From Curvularia sp. ZM96 (taxonomy: Eukaryota; Ascomycota; Dothideomycetes; Pleosporales; Pleosporaceae), in contig JAJGBQ010000001.1 in assembly GCA_022457065.1 (NCBI GenBank), positions 7,316,001-7,380,000 of the forward strand: a stretch of DNA of 64,000 nt, given 5' to 3'. This document shows positions 23,397 to 33,687 of the stretch, piece after piece; within the stretch, counting starts at the first letter, position 1; every line of letters begins with the position of its first letter. Both the position numbers and the translations under genes were made by a program. The notes beneath the pieces are model-generated. The model had not been told where the DNA came from. It worked only from the letters and a program-made list of their open reading frames with translations, and ran no database searches.

Positions 23397-23850
23397 GATT
23401 CTGAAAACAATATTGGGTCTATAGATGGAGAATACGATGGTTCTGTCAGTGGAATTGGGCGGCTATTTGGGGGCGTAAATAGACAGTTGGTACGGAGTAG
23501 ATGTGATGGTACGGGGTCGATGATGCAAAAGGCCGAACACGCGACCTGGCGTCGCGAGCGCGTCGCGTGTACCGAATCGGAATGCGGCTACTTCAACACT
23601 ATGACGACCACGGCGTCACGTGCGGAATGTACATCAGACATCCAGCGTGTGAATTTGTATTTGCAACAGTGCAGGACGACAAAAAACCTTGATGTGATTG
23701 AACTTATTTGCTGTGCAGTGCATGGCTGCCGGGGTGTGGAGCAACGACGGCATTACGTCGATTACACGAAGCATCCCACCCATGCCCCGCATCACTGCTC
23801 CACCACCACAACCATCGTCTCTCTCTACAAACACTACCTTTTGAGCAGCC
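23397..23850. promoter_or_regulatory. divergent upstream region, Cys-rich protein / Memo
   Basis: 454 bp between two divergent start codons. No separate gene is supported; small frames here are incidental. Confidence 0.4.
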
Positions 23851-24959
23851 ATGGTTACCCGCAAAGCCTCCCACGCCGGCTCTTGGTACACGGATAATGG
23901 CCAGCTTCTCTCACAGCAACTCGACGGCTGGCTCGAAGCAGTGCCTGCTTCCACCACCCCCATAGGCTCAGCCTCCTCCAAGCAGGGTCAAGTGTCGATA
24001 CCTACGCCCAATGCCCGGGCTATCATTGCTCCGTATGCGCCATGAAATGACTTTAGTCAGCATGTGAGGGCTCATGGACACGCAGGCATGCCGGATACTC
24101 ATACTCTGGGCCTGCTGCTGCCTGGGCCTACAAAAGCGCCGACTGGGCCAATGCGTGCGTCGCCGATTCATGAGAGTTGTGGTGATGAATGATTCTAATG
24201 GCTCGTAGAAAACGCGTCTTTCTGCTCGGCCCATCGCACCACTACTATCTGGCAGGTGCTGCAACAACGGGCTGCGACAAGTATAGGACTCCTCTGGGCG
24301 ACTTGACTGTGGACACAACCCTCGTCCAGACCATTCGACAGGAATGGGATCTCGAGATCATGTCAAAGAGCACAGATGAGGACGAGCATAGCCTGGAAAT
24401 GCACCTGCCGTACATCTACAAGATGCTCTCCTTGAAAAATCCAAACTTCCAGAACGACTCGTCCTCGGTCCCTCTGGTCCCCATTATGGTCGGCAATACT
24501 GACGCAGCAGCCGAATCCCGTTACGGAGCTCTTCTCGCTCCTTATCTAACCGACCCAGCCAATATCTTCGTCATCTCTTCCGACTTCTGCCACTGGGGCT
24601 CTCGCTTCCGTTACACATACTACCAGCCCGCTGACGGTGGAGCAGCCACCCAGCTGAGATCGTCCTCACGCGTACCAAGCGACTACCCAATACACGAAAG
24701 CATTGCTGCTGTTGACCACGAGAGCATGGATGCCGTCGAGAGTGGATCACACAGGCAGTTTTTGGAACAGCTGCGGAAAACGGGCAACACTGTGTGTGGA
24801 AGACATCCCATCGGCTTGTTCATGGCTGCTGTGGAAAGCGCCGAAGGACTGGGACAAGGAAAAGGCCGGTTCAGCTTCTTGCGATATGAGAGGAGCAGTC
24901 TTGTCGAAGACGTCAGGGACAGTAGTGTGTCGTATTGTAGCGCTTTCGCAGTGCTGTAG
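23851..24959 (+). CDS. Memo1 family protein
   Basis: 333 residues from exons 23851-24032, 24086-24154 and 24209-24959. Memo proteins share the fold of class III extradiol dioxygenases; roles in redox control and cell motility are reported in other eukaryotes. The sequence begins MVTRKASHAGSWYTDN, as is typical. Splicing rebuilds IIAPHAGYSYSGPAAAWAY, with the conserved His, and KRVFLLGPSHHYYL. Further landmarks are EDEHSLEMHLPYIY, ISSDFCHWG with its His/Cys, and a late GRHPIGLF. The 69-nt middle exon carries the conserved HAGYSYSG segment; without it the protein would lose its proposed active-site histidine. The gene ends 188 bp from the convergent Srs2 gene. Confidence 0.93.
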
Positions 24960-25147
24960 GCGCGACTGCGGCCCTTAATCCTATGTAGAGGATGGATAGT
25001 ACAGGAAGAATACGAGCAGGAAAGCAGTTACAGTCGCGCTATCCATACATGTAATGGGCCGTTTCTATTTTCAAACAATCCAACGCCTACCCATGCAATA
25101 CAATGTAAATATTCGCAAAATATGTGGATAGCTTCAAAACACACTCC

Positions 25148-28100
25148 TCATGATGGACGTGGCTTGGGCATAGAATTGTGTTTCACGCTCCATGGCTGCA
25201 TGCTTCTTCGGGTACCCAGTGTTCTTCTCTGTGCCTGGCTGACTGAGGTGGTGTGAAATGTGGAAGCTGGGCGAAAGCCAGAGCCGGAAGTAAAACAAGT
25301 AGTAGAGGACACCTTTTGTATAGGGCTCTGGGGCTCATTCATCTCTTCCGCCTGCTCGCATGATTCCACGGCATCGGGCTTCGTCGGTGAGCTTGAAAGA
25401 AGCACATATCGTGTATTCACCGTCTCGCTCTCAACATCGCTCCTCTTCGGTTTGTTGAGTATCGCTCGGCTCGTCACTTTGTGATCTGCTATCGACAGTG
25501 GTTGAAAAGGACGAGATGGGCGTGATGTTGAAGATTGTACATTGGAAATGTCGTGTAGTGGTGTGTTGCTCGACAAAGATGATTGCGAGCGCTGTAGAGA
25601 CGGTGCTGCTGTAGGTGCTGTATGCTGAGTTTGTTCGGACAGCGCGCTATTTGACCGCTTAAAGAAGCTCGTGATAGCACCTTGACCTGTCGCTCGCGGT
25701 TTGACGGTCTTCGCCCTCACAGGCTTAGCTTCTGTCTGGCTGCTAGGCATATCTCGGGCACTGGCCAGCGTACGGATACGTTCTGCTTCTCTCTGCATCG
25801 CCTGAAGGTCGCCCAGGTCCCGGGCGCTTGTGAATCCTGCATTCATCTTCTGCATTGTCGTTGTGGCGGTAGAGAAGCTAGATGTCCGATTCATCGTGAC
25901 CGAGACGGACTCCCCAAAGTTTAGTGCATCAATCTTCCGTCGCTTTGGGGCTTGATTGGGCCCATCACTACCTGGTCGAGAACTCATGCGCTTCTCATCC
26001 CACGATGCGGCCCATGTAGGATCACTGCCGTCAATCTCTTCTCGTGTTGCTGGATATTTATCATCTTCGGGTCGCTCCAATGTATCACGAGCGCTGTCTA
26101 GCTCGGTAGCAGAAGGGCAGTCTCTTCGCAGGATCCGCGCTAGATCGCTGATGATACTGCGTTTGAACGCAAGATCTGGACCTCGCTCGCTGAACAACTT
26201 CTGTACCTTACGGTCGGAAACAAATCTCGAAAGGGTTGTCTGCTCCTGCCCTGATTGTTTTACCGGACAACTGAGGTAAAGCAATGCCTGTGCACGTGTC
26301 ATACCCACATACAGCAGTCTTCGTTCCTCGTCCTGGTCGTCTGCCCGCGAGTGAGGGATTGACCCATCGTATATGGCGGGCAGGAAGACGACAGGCCACT
26401 CTAGGCCTTTCGCCGCATGGATCGTAGAAATGGTGACCTGGTTCTGTTCACTCCCCTCCTGATCTGCTGCGCTTGATAATGTCACGTTGGCAAGAAACTT
26501 GGAGAGAATATCAGCAGCGCTATCGGTTCGTTGTTCGACGCCTTCAGCTACAGGCAACACATCGTCGGATATCTCTTCTCCGTTGGCAACAGCTGTGGCC
26601 ATCTGCGTCGCCTGATTCACCAGCTCTTCGACGTTCGCCCAGCGGTCTTGCCAATTTTCCTTGTGCGTCTGTTTGAGATATGATTGAAACGATATCTTGT
26701 TGATAATGTGCGTTATGAGGCCAAATAGATCGCACACATCGTCTTTAGCAGGGATCAGTTTTTCTCGAGAACTGAGAATGACATTGACAAACTGGTCAAT
26801 GCCTTTCTGTGCTGGTGCAGATACTTTGCTTTTTGGTCTTCTTCTTCCTTGTGCAACATCAAGGACCAGCTTCCATAATGTAATCTTGCTAGTCTCGGCT
26901 TCTTCGAGCAGAGCTTTTACAGTAGTATCGCCAACTTTCCGAGACGGTGTATTGATCACACGTGCTACCGCATCGTTATGCTCTGGTTGACTGACAACGC
27001 GTAGATAGTCTAGTAGTACCTTGATCTCGGCACGATCGAAAAACTTCGTACCAGCCACCATACGGTAAGGAACCCCAGCCTGCCCCAGCGCTCGTTCGAT
27101 CTGGAGGGTCAATGGAGACGAGCGTACCAATATGGCGTAATCGCTGAAGTCTAGCAGTCCAGCAGTGAGTGTCTTTGTGCGGCAAATCTCTTCAACGATC
27201 CACTTTGCCTCCACGTTGGCGGATATCAGATGGCGGAGAGTAGGTTGCTCGCCAACACCATGAGTCGCAATCAGCGACTTCTGTGGCCGGCTTTCATCTT
27301 GCTCAATCACAGCCATGGCCGAGTTGAGAATGCAGCCTGAGGAGCGGTAATTGTTCTCCAGGTTGATGACGACGGACTCTGGATAATCAGTGCGCATTCG
27401 AAGTAGATTCTTGATCTCGGCAGAGCGGAAGCTGTAGATACTCTGGTCTGGATCCCCAACAATAGTGATACGTCTGGTTTTCTGGGCCAATAACCGCATC
27501 AGTTCGTATTGGATGTTATTGGTATCTTGGTATTCATCGATAAGAACAGCTTGTATGGTTGAGACGCACGAGGGTGACTTTTTCAGCAGATCGACGCAGC
27601 GTATCAAGAGGTCGTCGTAATCAAGCAAGTTTGAGGCGGCGAGGTGCTCTTGGTAAGAAGCATAAATCATGGCGAATTCGTTGTCGTTGGCATTTTTAGC
27701 AGTTTTGCGAAAATCATCTGCGGTAACACCTTGGGCCTTAAGCTTGGAAATCCTCGAACGAGCATGACCAGGCTCTATGGTATATTGGTAACGGGTGACG
27801 ATGCGTTTGAGTATAGCCGCGCTATCACTGGTATCGGCAATGCCAAAGTTCTTGTCAATTCCAATCTCTTGACCATAGCGGAACAGGAAACGGCGGGCAA
27901 CTGAGTGAAAGGTACCCAGTATCAACTTGGCCTCCAACTTGTCGCCAACAAATCCCCTAATCCTCTCCTTCATCTCCCGGGCGGCCTTGATGGTGAAGGT
28001 ACACACGATGATGTTCCATGGTTGCAGTCGCTCGTGGTTGATGTGGTACGCGACGCGTGCGGTCAGTGTTTTCGTTTTGCCTGAGCCAGGGGGAGCAAGC

Positions 28101-28174
28101 ACTTGCACGACATTTGCCGGGCTCGTGACAGCACTCTTTTGCGCATCGTTCAGGCCATCCAACAATGCGTCCAT
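25148..28174 (-). CDS. srs2: Srs2-type SF1 DNA helicase (UvrD family)
   Basis: Single-exon gene for a 1008-residue 3'-5' DNA helicase. Srs2 removes Rad51 filaments and limits unwanted recombination at forks. Helicase motifs in order are I APPGSGKT, II DEYQDT, III GDPDQSIYSFR, IV NYRSS, V STIHAAKGLEW and VI RRLLYVGMTRAQ, all in residues 1-650. The tail from about 690 is disordered and Ser rich. It holds a canonical PCNA-binding box QGAITSFF at residues 831-838 and a SUMO-interaction-like YVLLSSSP at 923-930. A mitochondrial UvrD relative (yeast Hmi1) is less likely because the chain is much longer, lacks an obvious presequence and carries the PCNA box. Confidence 0.93.
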   Translation of the reverse strand: MDALLDGLNDAQKSAVTSPANVVQVLAPPGSGKTKTLTARVAYHINHERLQPWNIIVCTFTIKAAREMKERIRGFVGDKLEAKLILGTFHSVARRFLFRYGQEIGIDKNFGIADTSDSAAILKRIVTRYQYTIEPGHARSRISKLKAQGVTADDFRKTAKNANDNEFAMIYASYQEHLAASNLLDYDDLLIRCVDLLKKSPSCVSTIQAVLIDEYQDTNNIQYELMRLLAQKTRRITIVGDPDQSIYSFRSAEIKNLLRMRTDYPESVVINLENNYRSSGCILNSAMAVIEQDESRPQKSLIATHGVGEQPTLRHLISANVEAKWIVEEICRTKTLTAGLLDFSDYAILVRSSPLTLQIERALGQAGVPYRMVAGTKFFDRAEIKVLLDYLRVVSQPEHNDAVARVINTPSRKVGDTTVKALLEEAETSKITLWKLVLDVAQGRRRPKSKVSAPAQKGIDQFVNVILSSREKLIPAKDDVCDLFGLITHIINKISFQSYLKQTHKENWQDRWANVEELVNQATQMATAVANGEEISDDVLPVAEGVEQRTDSAADILSKFLANVTLSSAADQEGSEQNQVTISTIHAAKGLEWPVVFLPAIYDGSIPHSRADDQDEERRLLYVGMTRAQALLYLSCPVKQSGQEQTTLSRFVSDRKVQKLFSERGPDLAFKRSIISDLARILRRDCPSATELDSARDTLERPEDDKYPATREEIDGSDPTWAASWDEKRMSSRPGSDGPNQAPKRRKIDALNFGESVSVTMNRTSSFSTATTTMQKMNAGFTSARDLGDLQAMQREAERIRTLASARDMPSSQTEAKPVRAKTVKPRATGQGAITSFFKRSNSALSEQTQHTAPTAAPSLQRSQSSLSSNTPLHDISNVQSSTSRPSRPFQPLSIADHKVTSRAILNKPKRSDVESETVNTRYVLLSSSPTKPDAVESCEQAEEMNEPQSPIQKVSSTTCFTSGSGFRPASTFHTTSVSQAQRRTLGTRRSMQPWSVKHNSMPKPRPS

Positions 28175-28722
28175 GGCCAGTTGGTGGATGTGTTGCAGTT
28201 AATAGGGTGCCCGCATCCGGCATGCGTAGTGTGGGTGGTGGCGTAGCGATGGAAAACGCGCTAGAACCACGTAGCACGTGACTGGCCTTCCACCAGCCCC
28301 GTCGCTGTGCCGTGCCGCGCCCCCGACTTCCAAGTCTTACATCTACCGCATAACAGGTTCGCCCTCTCCAACTATCAAGGGGTATTCCCTGGTCGGGCAG
28401 GTCGTTACTCCAAATAGCGTAAGACTTCCGGTGCAAACCATGCTGACCGAAAACAGCATCCTTCGCCAAGCACTAGCTCGTCGTATTTTCCCCCGCAATG
28501 TGGAGGTGGACCTTGCTCGGCCTGCTTTTATCCGTCAACCGGGCCAGAAAGCAAGAATGATCAGCATCCAAGTTGCATGTATCGAGCAAGCTTGCCGATG
28601 GACAAGGAAGCTCCTCGCAACTAGCCAAATCGATCAGATATACCGAGGGCTTATAAAAATCCTCATGTACCCGTGATGATGTAGAGCATCCTGGAGAACA
28701 CTTGGTGCTTCGTCTTGAGGCT
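28175..28722. promoter_or_regulatory. divergent upstream region, Srs2 / GH5
   Basis: 548 bp between divergent start codons. No other gene is supported. Confidence 0.4.
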
Positions 28723-30193
28723 ATGTTGGGACTACGTCTATTTCTCACTGCAGCCCTTGCCGGGACTTTCGTCTCGGCAGGTTACCTGCCAGAAGTGCCG
28801 GGTGCAGCTACTTTTCAGTACAACGTGCGAAGACAGGCTACAAACAGCTCATCGCCGTCGTTCAATGGCCCGTACAGCACTCGCGGACGAGACATTGTCG
28901 ATAGCAATGGTGAGAAAGCATCCTGGGCAGGTGTCAATTGGCCCATGAGCGGTATGTAGCAGCTCTCTTACTCGTCAAGTCCAAGACAGAAGTGTGCTTA
29001 CTCTCTCCACAGGTGAGACTATGATCCCGGAAGGTCTCGAGTGGGCATCCGCCGACGAGATTCTCGACGACATTGCGAGCGTCGGTTTCAATTACATCCG
29101 TATGGGGTACGCCATTGAGATGGTTGATCAAATCTATGACCGAGACGGAAAGGATGTACCCTTGGAAGTTGCCCTCATCAACGCCCTGGGCTACGTCAAT
29201 GGCACCAAAGTCACAAACGAAATCATTGCAAAGAACCCCGGGTGGACTGCTCAGACCACTCGTTTCGAGATCTGGGACGACATTGCACGCATCGCCGCCA
29301 CCAAAGGAATCTTCATTAGCCCAGACGTGCACACTGGAAAGGCGCAATGGTGCTGCTCGCACATTGACGGCGCTTCTTGGTTTGACGATCTCAACTTCAA
29401 CGCTACACATTGGCGTCGAGGTCTATCCTATGTCGCAAACTGGGCCAAAGCACACCCCAACATAGTCAGCATGTCTCTTCGCAATGAGCTACGCGAGTCC
29501 TGGAACGTCACCGACCTGTACTACAACTGGGACACGTTGGTCGGAAACATGACTGCTGGTGCTGACGCAATCCATGAAGCCAACCCCGACATTCTTATTC
29601 TCTGGGGAGGTATGCAATACGGCCAGGATCTTTCGGCTTTGACTAGTGGCAAGAACATCCTCACTGCCCCATGCTACAAGTGTACGGCTATTCGCGATGC
29701 AGCGAGGCGTGAGCCGGTCTACTTCAACCTTGACGACCATCCATGGGCCGACAAGCTCGTTTGGGAACTCCATCTCTACCATATGAGCGAAGACCTCGAC
29801 ACCGGCACATGTGACATTATCAAGGCCAACCTCTACCGCAATGGATTCAATGCATTGGGCATTGAAGCACCATCTGCTTGTAACATCACGGGTGACTGTC
29901 CGAAGGCTGTGCGTGAGACACCAGTCATTCTGAGCGAGTTTGGCTATGCTCAGGACGAGACCCTCCTCAACAATACTCTCCAGAACTGCTTGAAGGACTT
30001 TACTATCGAGAATAGCGTGAGCTGGATGATGTGGGCCATCGCTGGTTCGTACAGGATCAGATCTGGAGTGCAAGGATTTCCGGATACGTGGGGTATGACC
30101 AACTACGATTGGTCGGGATGGAATTATGAGCGGGGTATCGAAGAGTTCTGGAAGCCATGGGTAAAGGCGATGAACACGACTAAAGTTGTCTAA
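28723..30193 (+). CDS. secreted glycoside hydrolase family 5 (cellulase superfamily)
   Basis: 469 residues from exons 28723-28951 and 29013-30193. The chain starts with a signal peptide (MLGLRLFLTAALAGTFVSA), so it acts outside the cell on plant or fungal beta-glycans; the precise substrate is unknown. The (beta/alpha)8 landmarks are WAGVNWP near residue 70, NYIRMGYA, the acid/base glutamate E235 in LRNE, and the nucleophile E385 in LSEFG. Both catalytic residues are present. Asn-x-Ser/Thr sites are frequent, as in secreted fungal enzymes. The first Met is at 28723; an upstream in-frame TTG at 28702 is not a plausible start. It borders the gene-poor accessory stretch to the right. Confidence 0.9.
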
Positions 30194-31481
30194 AATGTGG
30201 ATAATCTGTTTACTGGTTCGCACGGAGCTCGCGCGATATCAATGGACGAACTAAGATCTACGTTGCATATGAACAGGGTTCTTCTGTTCATTCTCGTGTA
30301 ACGCTTTATACGAAGTATGTAGTAATGATCAGCAAAGTAATACTCTAGATAGTGCTTTGCTACTGATGTTTCGATTATCTCAATTCTGGACTCTTCATTT
30401 CTCTCCACCTCTCATTGTTCTCGCCACCGTTGGAGAATTTTATCAAAGGCTCGCCAACCCATCAGAACAAAATGATCTGGTCTGTTCAGCCGGCTGAAGT
30501 TGCCACATGAATGCGATAGAACTCCGCCCACAGGAAAGCGCTGATCGCTATCAAAACCACCGCGAACCTCCGTCTCTATCACGCTGTCGTCTGTACACGC
30601 TCGTTATTGAACCCTTCGATCACCTTCTCTGTTCGATTTTGGTCACACCTTGCTAGTAGATGAAGGCATTGCTTTTTCTTTTTCGCTTTGTGACTGGCGA
30701 TGGGCTTATTGTGAGATCATGCTATTTTTGACCCTCCGATAAAGGTCCCGAGTACGGCAAGACAAAACTCCGAAACCCGTAACGCTTACAGATCACGGGT
30801 TAGGATGAAGCGGCCGGATCAAGTTGCGATGTCGGTCTCATTGGAGAGGGATTAATGGCGTTATTGTTTGCTCGTCCTGTCTCTTAGCCATATCCTAGTT
30901 AAGATTCCGTTGGTGTTTCTAGAACGATAAGTCCTATAGGCTCGTCTTGCTGCGTAGCTCAGATTCGACGGCGATGCGCCCGTGCATCGCCGTAGGCTCA
31001 TGTGGCTGGCTTGTACGAGATGGACAAGCACCAGGATTTTTCGATTAACCCAACTAGCACACCACGATTCAGCATCACTCGCACTCTCAAGAGGCCCGGA
31101 TCCTTGGTTGAAGGGATTTTCATTGTCCTGGTATGGACGATCTGGCTTCGGAACTTCCGGTAACCGCCGATAGATAATTCCCTCGCTCGTTTGGCAGCCC
31201 CGAGCCGCTGACATGTGACGAAATTTTCCATGTGAAATCTCTGTATGAGACCTGTGCAAGGAAAAACATCTGTACCAGCCACCTATTCTCATCCCTAGAA
31301 AGGATACTGAATGGTGGTGATGGACCCAAGTCGTTGCACGAATACTTCCACTTCAATGTATGGATCGCCTCCCTCCCCAGATTTTCGTGAAGATCTGCAT
31401 CGATGGTGAAATGACCGAGGGCAGAAATAATTTAGGTATATGATTAGTAGCGATGTACTTGGTTGATCTTTGCATGCAGGT
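30194..31481. other. gene-poor stretch, about 1.3 kb
   Basis: Two overlapping minus-strand frames occur at 30861-31292, but neither has a convincing start, splice context or recognisable motif, so I do not call a gene. The stretch could contain decayed sequence. It sits between a secreted enzyme and a broken kinase-like gene. Confidence 0.5.
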
Positions 31482-32688
31482 TTATTTCTCCTCACAGAAA
31501 CGCAATTGCCTCTCACAAACCTCAAAGACACCTTCCCACTCACCATCAATATCGACCTCATCATCACCAACAATCTTGATTCCTATCTTCACAGCTGCAA
31601 TCTTAACTTCTTCTATAACCTCGCTAGCATTCTCATACCGACAGTTCTCTGCGTTAGCGATAATAGTGCCTAGGCGCGCATCTTCAATTTCATCGGGGAT
31701 CTCGTTTCGCGACGCGGATGCGCCTGCAAAGACGTTGTTAACAAGAAATTTAACAAAAATAGCCCAATAGTGCCTAGAATGCATATATGGTTAGAGTTAG
31801 CCTTTAGAATGGATTAGCGGTACTTGCAAGTCTTCTTTCACGCTGCCATGTTCGTTGACTCCTTCAAAGAGATCATCACTCAAACTGCCCTCTATAATCC
31901 ATTCGCCCTCACTGAACGGGTCTGGCGCATAATCTTTCCTAACCCTGCAATCAAACTCTTCCAGCGAGATCAGGTAAAGCTGAGCAGGATCTTGTAGGCG
32001 TTCCCTCGCGCTAGCGATGCCATCTTGTCTAGTTTCTTCCTCAATCTGTAGTGCTAAGGCGGCAAGGAAGCCCGTGATTGCGAGCGAGAAATTAGATCGC
32101 AGCCACACAAGCTGCGAACAAAAGTTTCTAATAAAAACGGATCGCGAGTGGGCGAACTTAAACGCTGAAAGCACCTGCAAAGCCCATCGATAGTACAGGC
32201 TTAGTAGTAATCGGTCGTTTCGTGACAGGTCTTGCGGAAGCGGCACTGTCAATGCTGGAAACGAGTTCTAATCAATGGGTCCAGGCTCGAGCCTCTCGAC
32301 GATAACACTAATGTTGTTTTCTAGCGGTCCGAGATAACTGGCTTGGTAAGGTGTAAAGCATCAAGATGTGCTAAGGCAACACGTACCGGACGATTCTAGA
32401 ATGCCCCTCTTCAAGGAGCTTATAGGCCCCTCTTAAGCGCTTGCGCGCCCAACCCGGTCTTGCTCGTGAGTTAGGCACAAGGTCATCGTTGGGCGGTTCC
32501 ACGATAAGTATGCCCTTGCTGTCTTTGTGAGGGAGACAGGCTAAGACTTGGAAGAAATTATAATACCAGTCCTGTACGTCCTCGGGAGCTCTGCTTGCTT
32601 CTTGGGGGAAATCCTGCTCTGGAAAAGTAAGCAGGTACCTCTTAGCTGGACGGGGCGGTGAGGCTTGGGATGAGAGCATAGAACCCAT
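31482..32688 (-). pseudogene. kinase-like (pseudokinase) gene interrupted by one stop codon
   Basis: Exons 32688-32387, 32337-31828 and 31773-31482 join in frame to 368 codons with one internal TAG at 32270-32268 (codon 124). The frame continues on both sides of the stop: ...ERLEPGPID, stop, NSFPALTVPLPQDL... The fold looks kinase-derived: HSRIVRYLGP and ISVIVERLEPG resemble strands 4-5 and the hinge, WALQVLSAFKFAHSRSVFIRNF sits where the HRD loop should be, and LAITGF where DFG should be. Catalytic residues are lacking. The second intron uses a GC-AG pair (donor gcaagt), which joins KEDL to HYWAIFV; the nearby GT donor would give a stop at once. A tryptophan-to-stop G-to-A change is the simplest cause, as repeat-induced mutation can produce. 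Alternatively a 54-nt in-frame intron (A|gtgtta ... ccag) could skip the stop, at the cost of a core segment. Confidence 0.6.
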
Positions 32689-33687
32689 GTTGGCGATTCC
32701 TTAGGTTTTAGGCAACACTAATGTTGGACAATGGATTCATTGGCTAACTAAAGTAGGATCAGGGAGGAGTATATATATGGTGGAATAAGAGCTGGCTGGG
32801 CCCAGCCACCTCTACTTCTGACACTTCACATTCAACAACTAACAATGTGTTGTTTTGGTGTTAAGGTACGGGTTTGCGGGAATTGTTTGCATGGAGTTGT
32901 GATCAAGTTGGACTAGAATAGCCGGACACACCCAAATAAGCCGCTTTCCTCACCAAAATGCATAACTTCGACATCAAATAACAGCGCAAATACAAGCTTT
33001 TTATTTACAAAAATATATAGAATACAAGAAAGATATCTAGAGTCTTGATTTGTTACTTCAATATTAAGTAATACGCAATGTGCGCTGCTACAGTGTCTTG
33101 TGAAGTTAGGCTAACTGCGTGCGCCTGCACTTTGTAGCGGTAGCCGTGCGCTGTTGTGTCCGGCGATTCTAGTCCACAGAGAGGTTGGATAGGGACCAGT
33201 AGGATATAAACACTTAGCTATTACAGGTTTAGGCGCGTGTTTTGTGTCCATACGTAGAAAGGTCGGAAGAGAGCGTACCTACCTATACTAGTACCACTGT
33301 TTGTAGCATCCTAGCTCGTCTTAAACGAAGGCCATCCCGCAGCGTCATTAGTAAAAAGGTTTCCGACAGCGATTAGCCAAGTAGACTGCAGTGCATTGCT
33401 TGTATCCGCAGGGTAGAAGAGTAATTCCATTCCAAGAATAGCAAGAAGAAAGAGGGCCGACCTTGCGGGCAATGACGTTGGGCCTCGGTCCTTGGTCGCC
33501 TTGCCGTGTCAGCTTCCGGTGCTTCCACAATCGCCGACACTGGGATCTGAATGCATCCCATGCGCAAGCACCGTACTTCGGACGAACTACCGCCATCTTG
33601 CGCTATTTGATTTGAACATTTCGCTTGTACAGGCTGTTGGACTACATCAATGTTACCAGTGTTACGCCTCTCAACGCTTCCCCAGCC
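32689..33687. other. gene-free stretch with an inserted MITE-like element
   Basis: No gene is supported. The left part is the upstream region of the kinase-like pseudogene. The middle contains the inverted-repeat element annotated separately, and the right part is upstream of the glycosyltransferase. Confidence 0.6.
32910..33175. mobile_element. MITE-like element with 20-21 bp terminal inverted repeats
   Basis: The left end GGACTAGAATAGCCGGACAC (32910-32929) is matched in inverted orientation by GTGTCCGGCGATTCTAGTCC (33156-33175), with one mismatch. A second inner pair, aacagcgca near 32980 and tgcgctgtt at 33147-33155, strengthens the symmetry. The 266-bp interior is AT-rich and has no open frame, so the element is non-autonomous. 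If TA dinucleotides inside the repeats mark the target duplication, it would fit a Tc1/mariner-type MITE; the exact border is uncertain. Confidence 0.65.

Noticed and set aside
23115..23897. 260-codon plus-strand frame overlapping the Cys-rich gene and the Memo start
   Set aside because: It has no ATG context of its own, runs antisense to a gene with a supported splice, and has random-looking composition.
30861..31292. 143-codon minus-strand frame in the gene-poor stretch
   Set aside because: No recognisable motif, a second frame of similar length overlaps it, and no splice links exist to neighbours.
31482..32688. Stop-codon readthrough or selenocysteine as an explanation for the internal TAG
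   Set aside because: Selenocysteine uses TGA and is not known in these fungi; no readthrough context is evident, so a disabling mutation or exon-internal intron is simpler.
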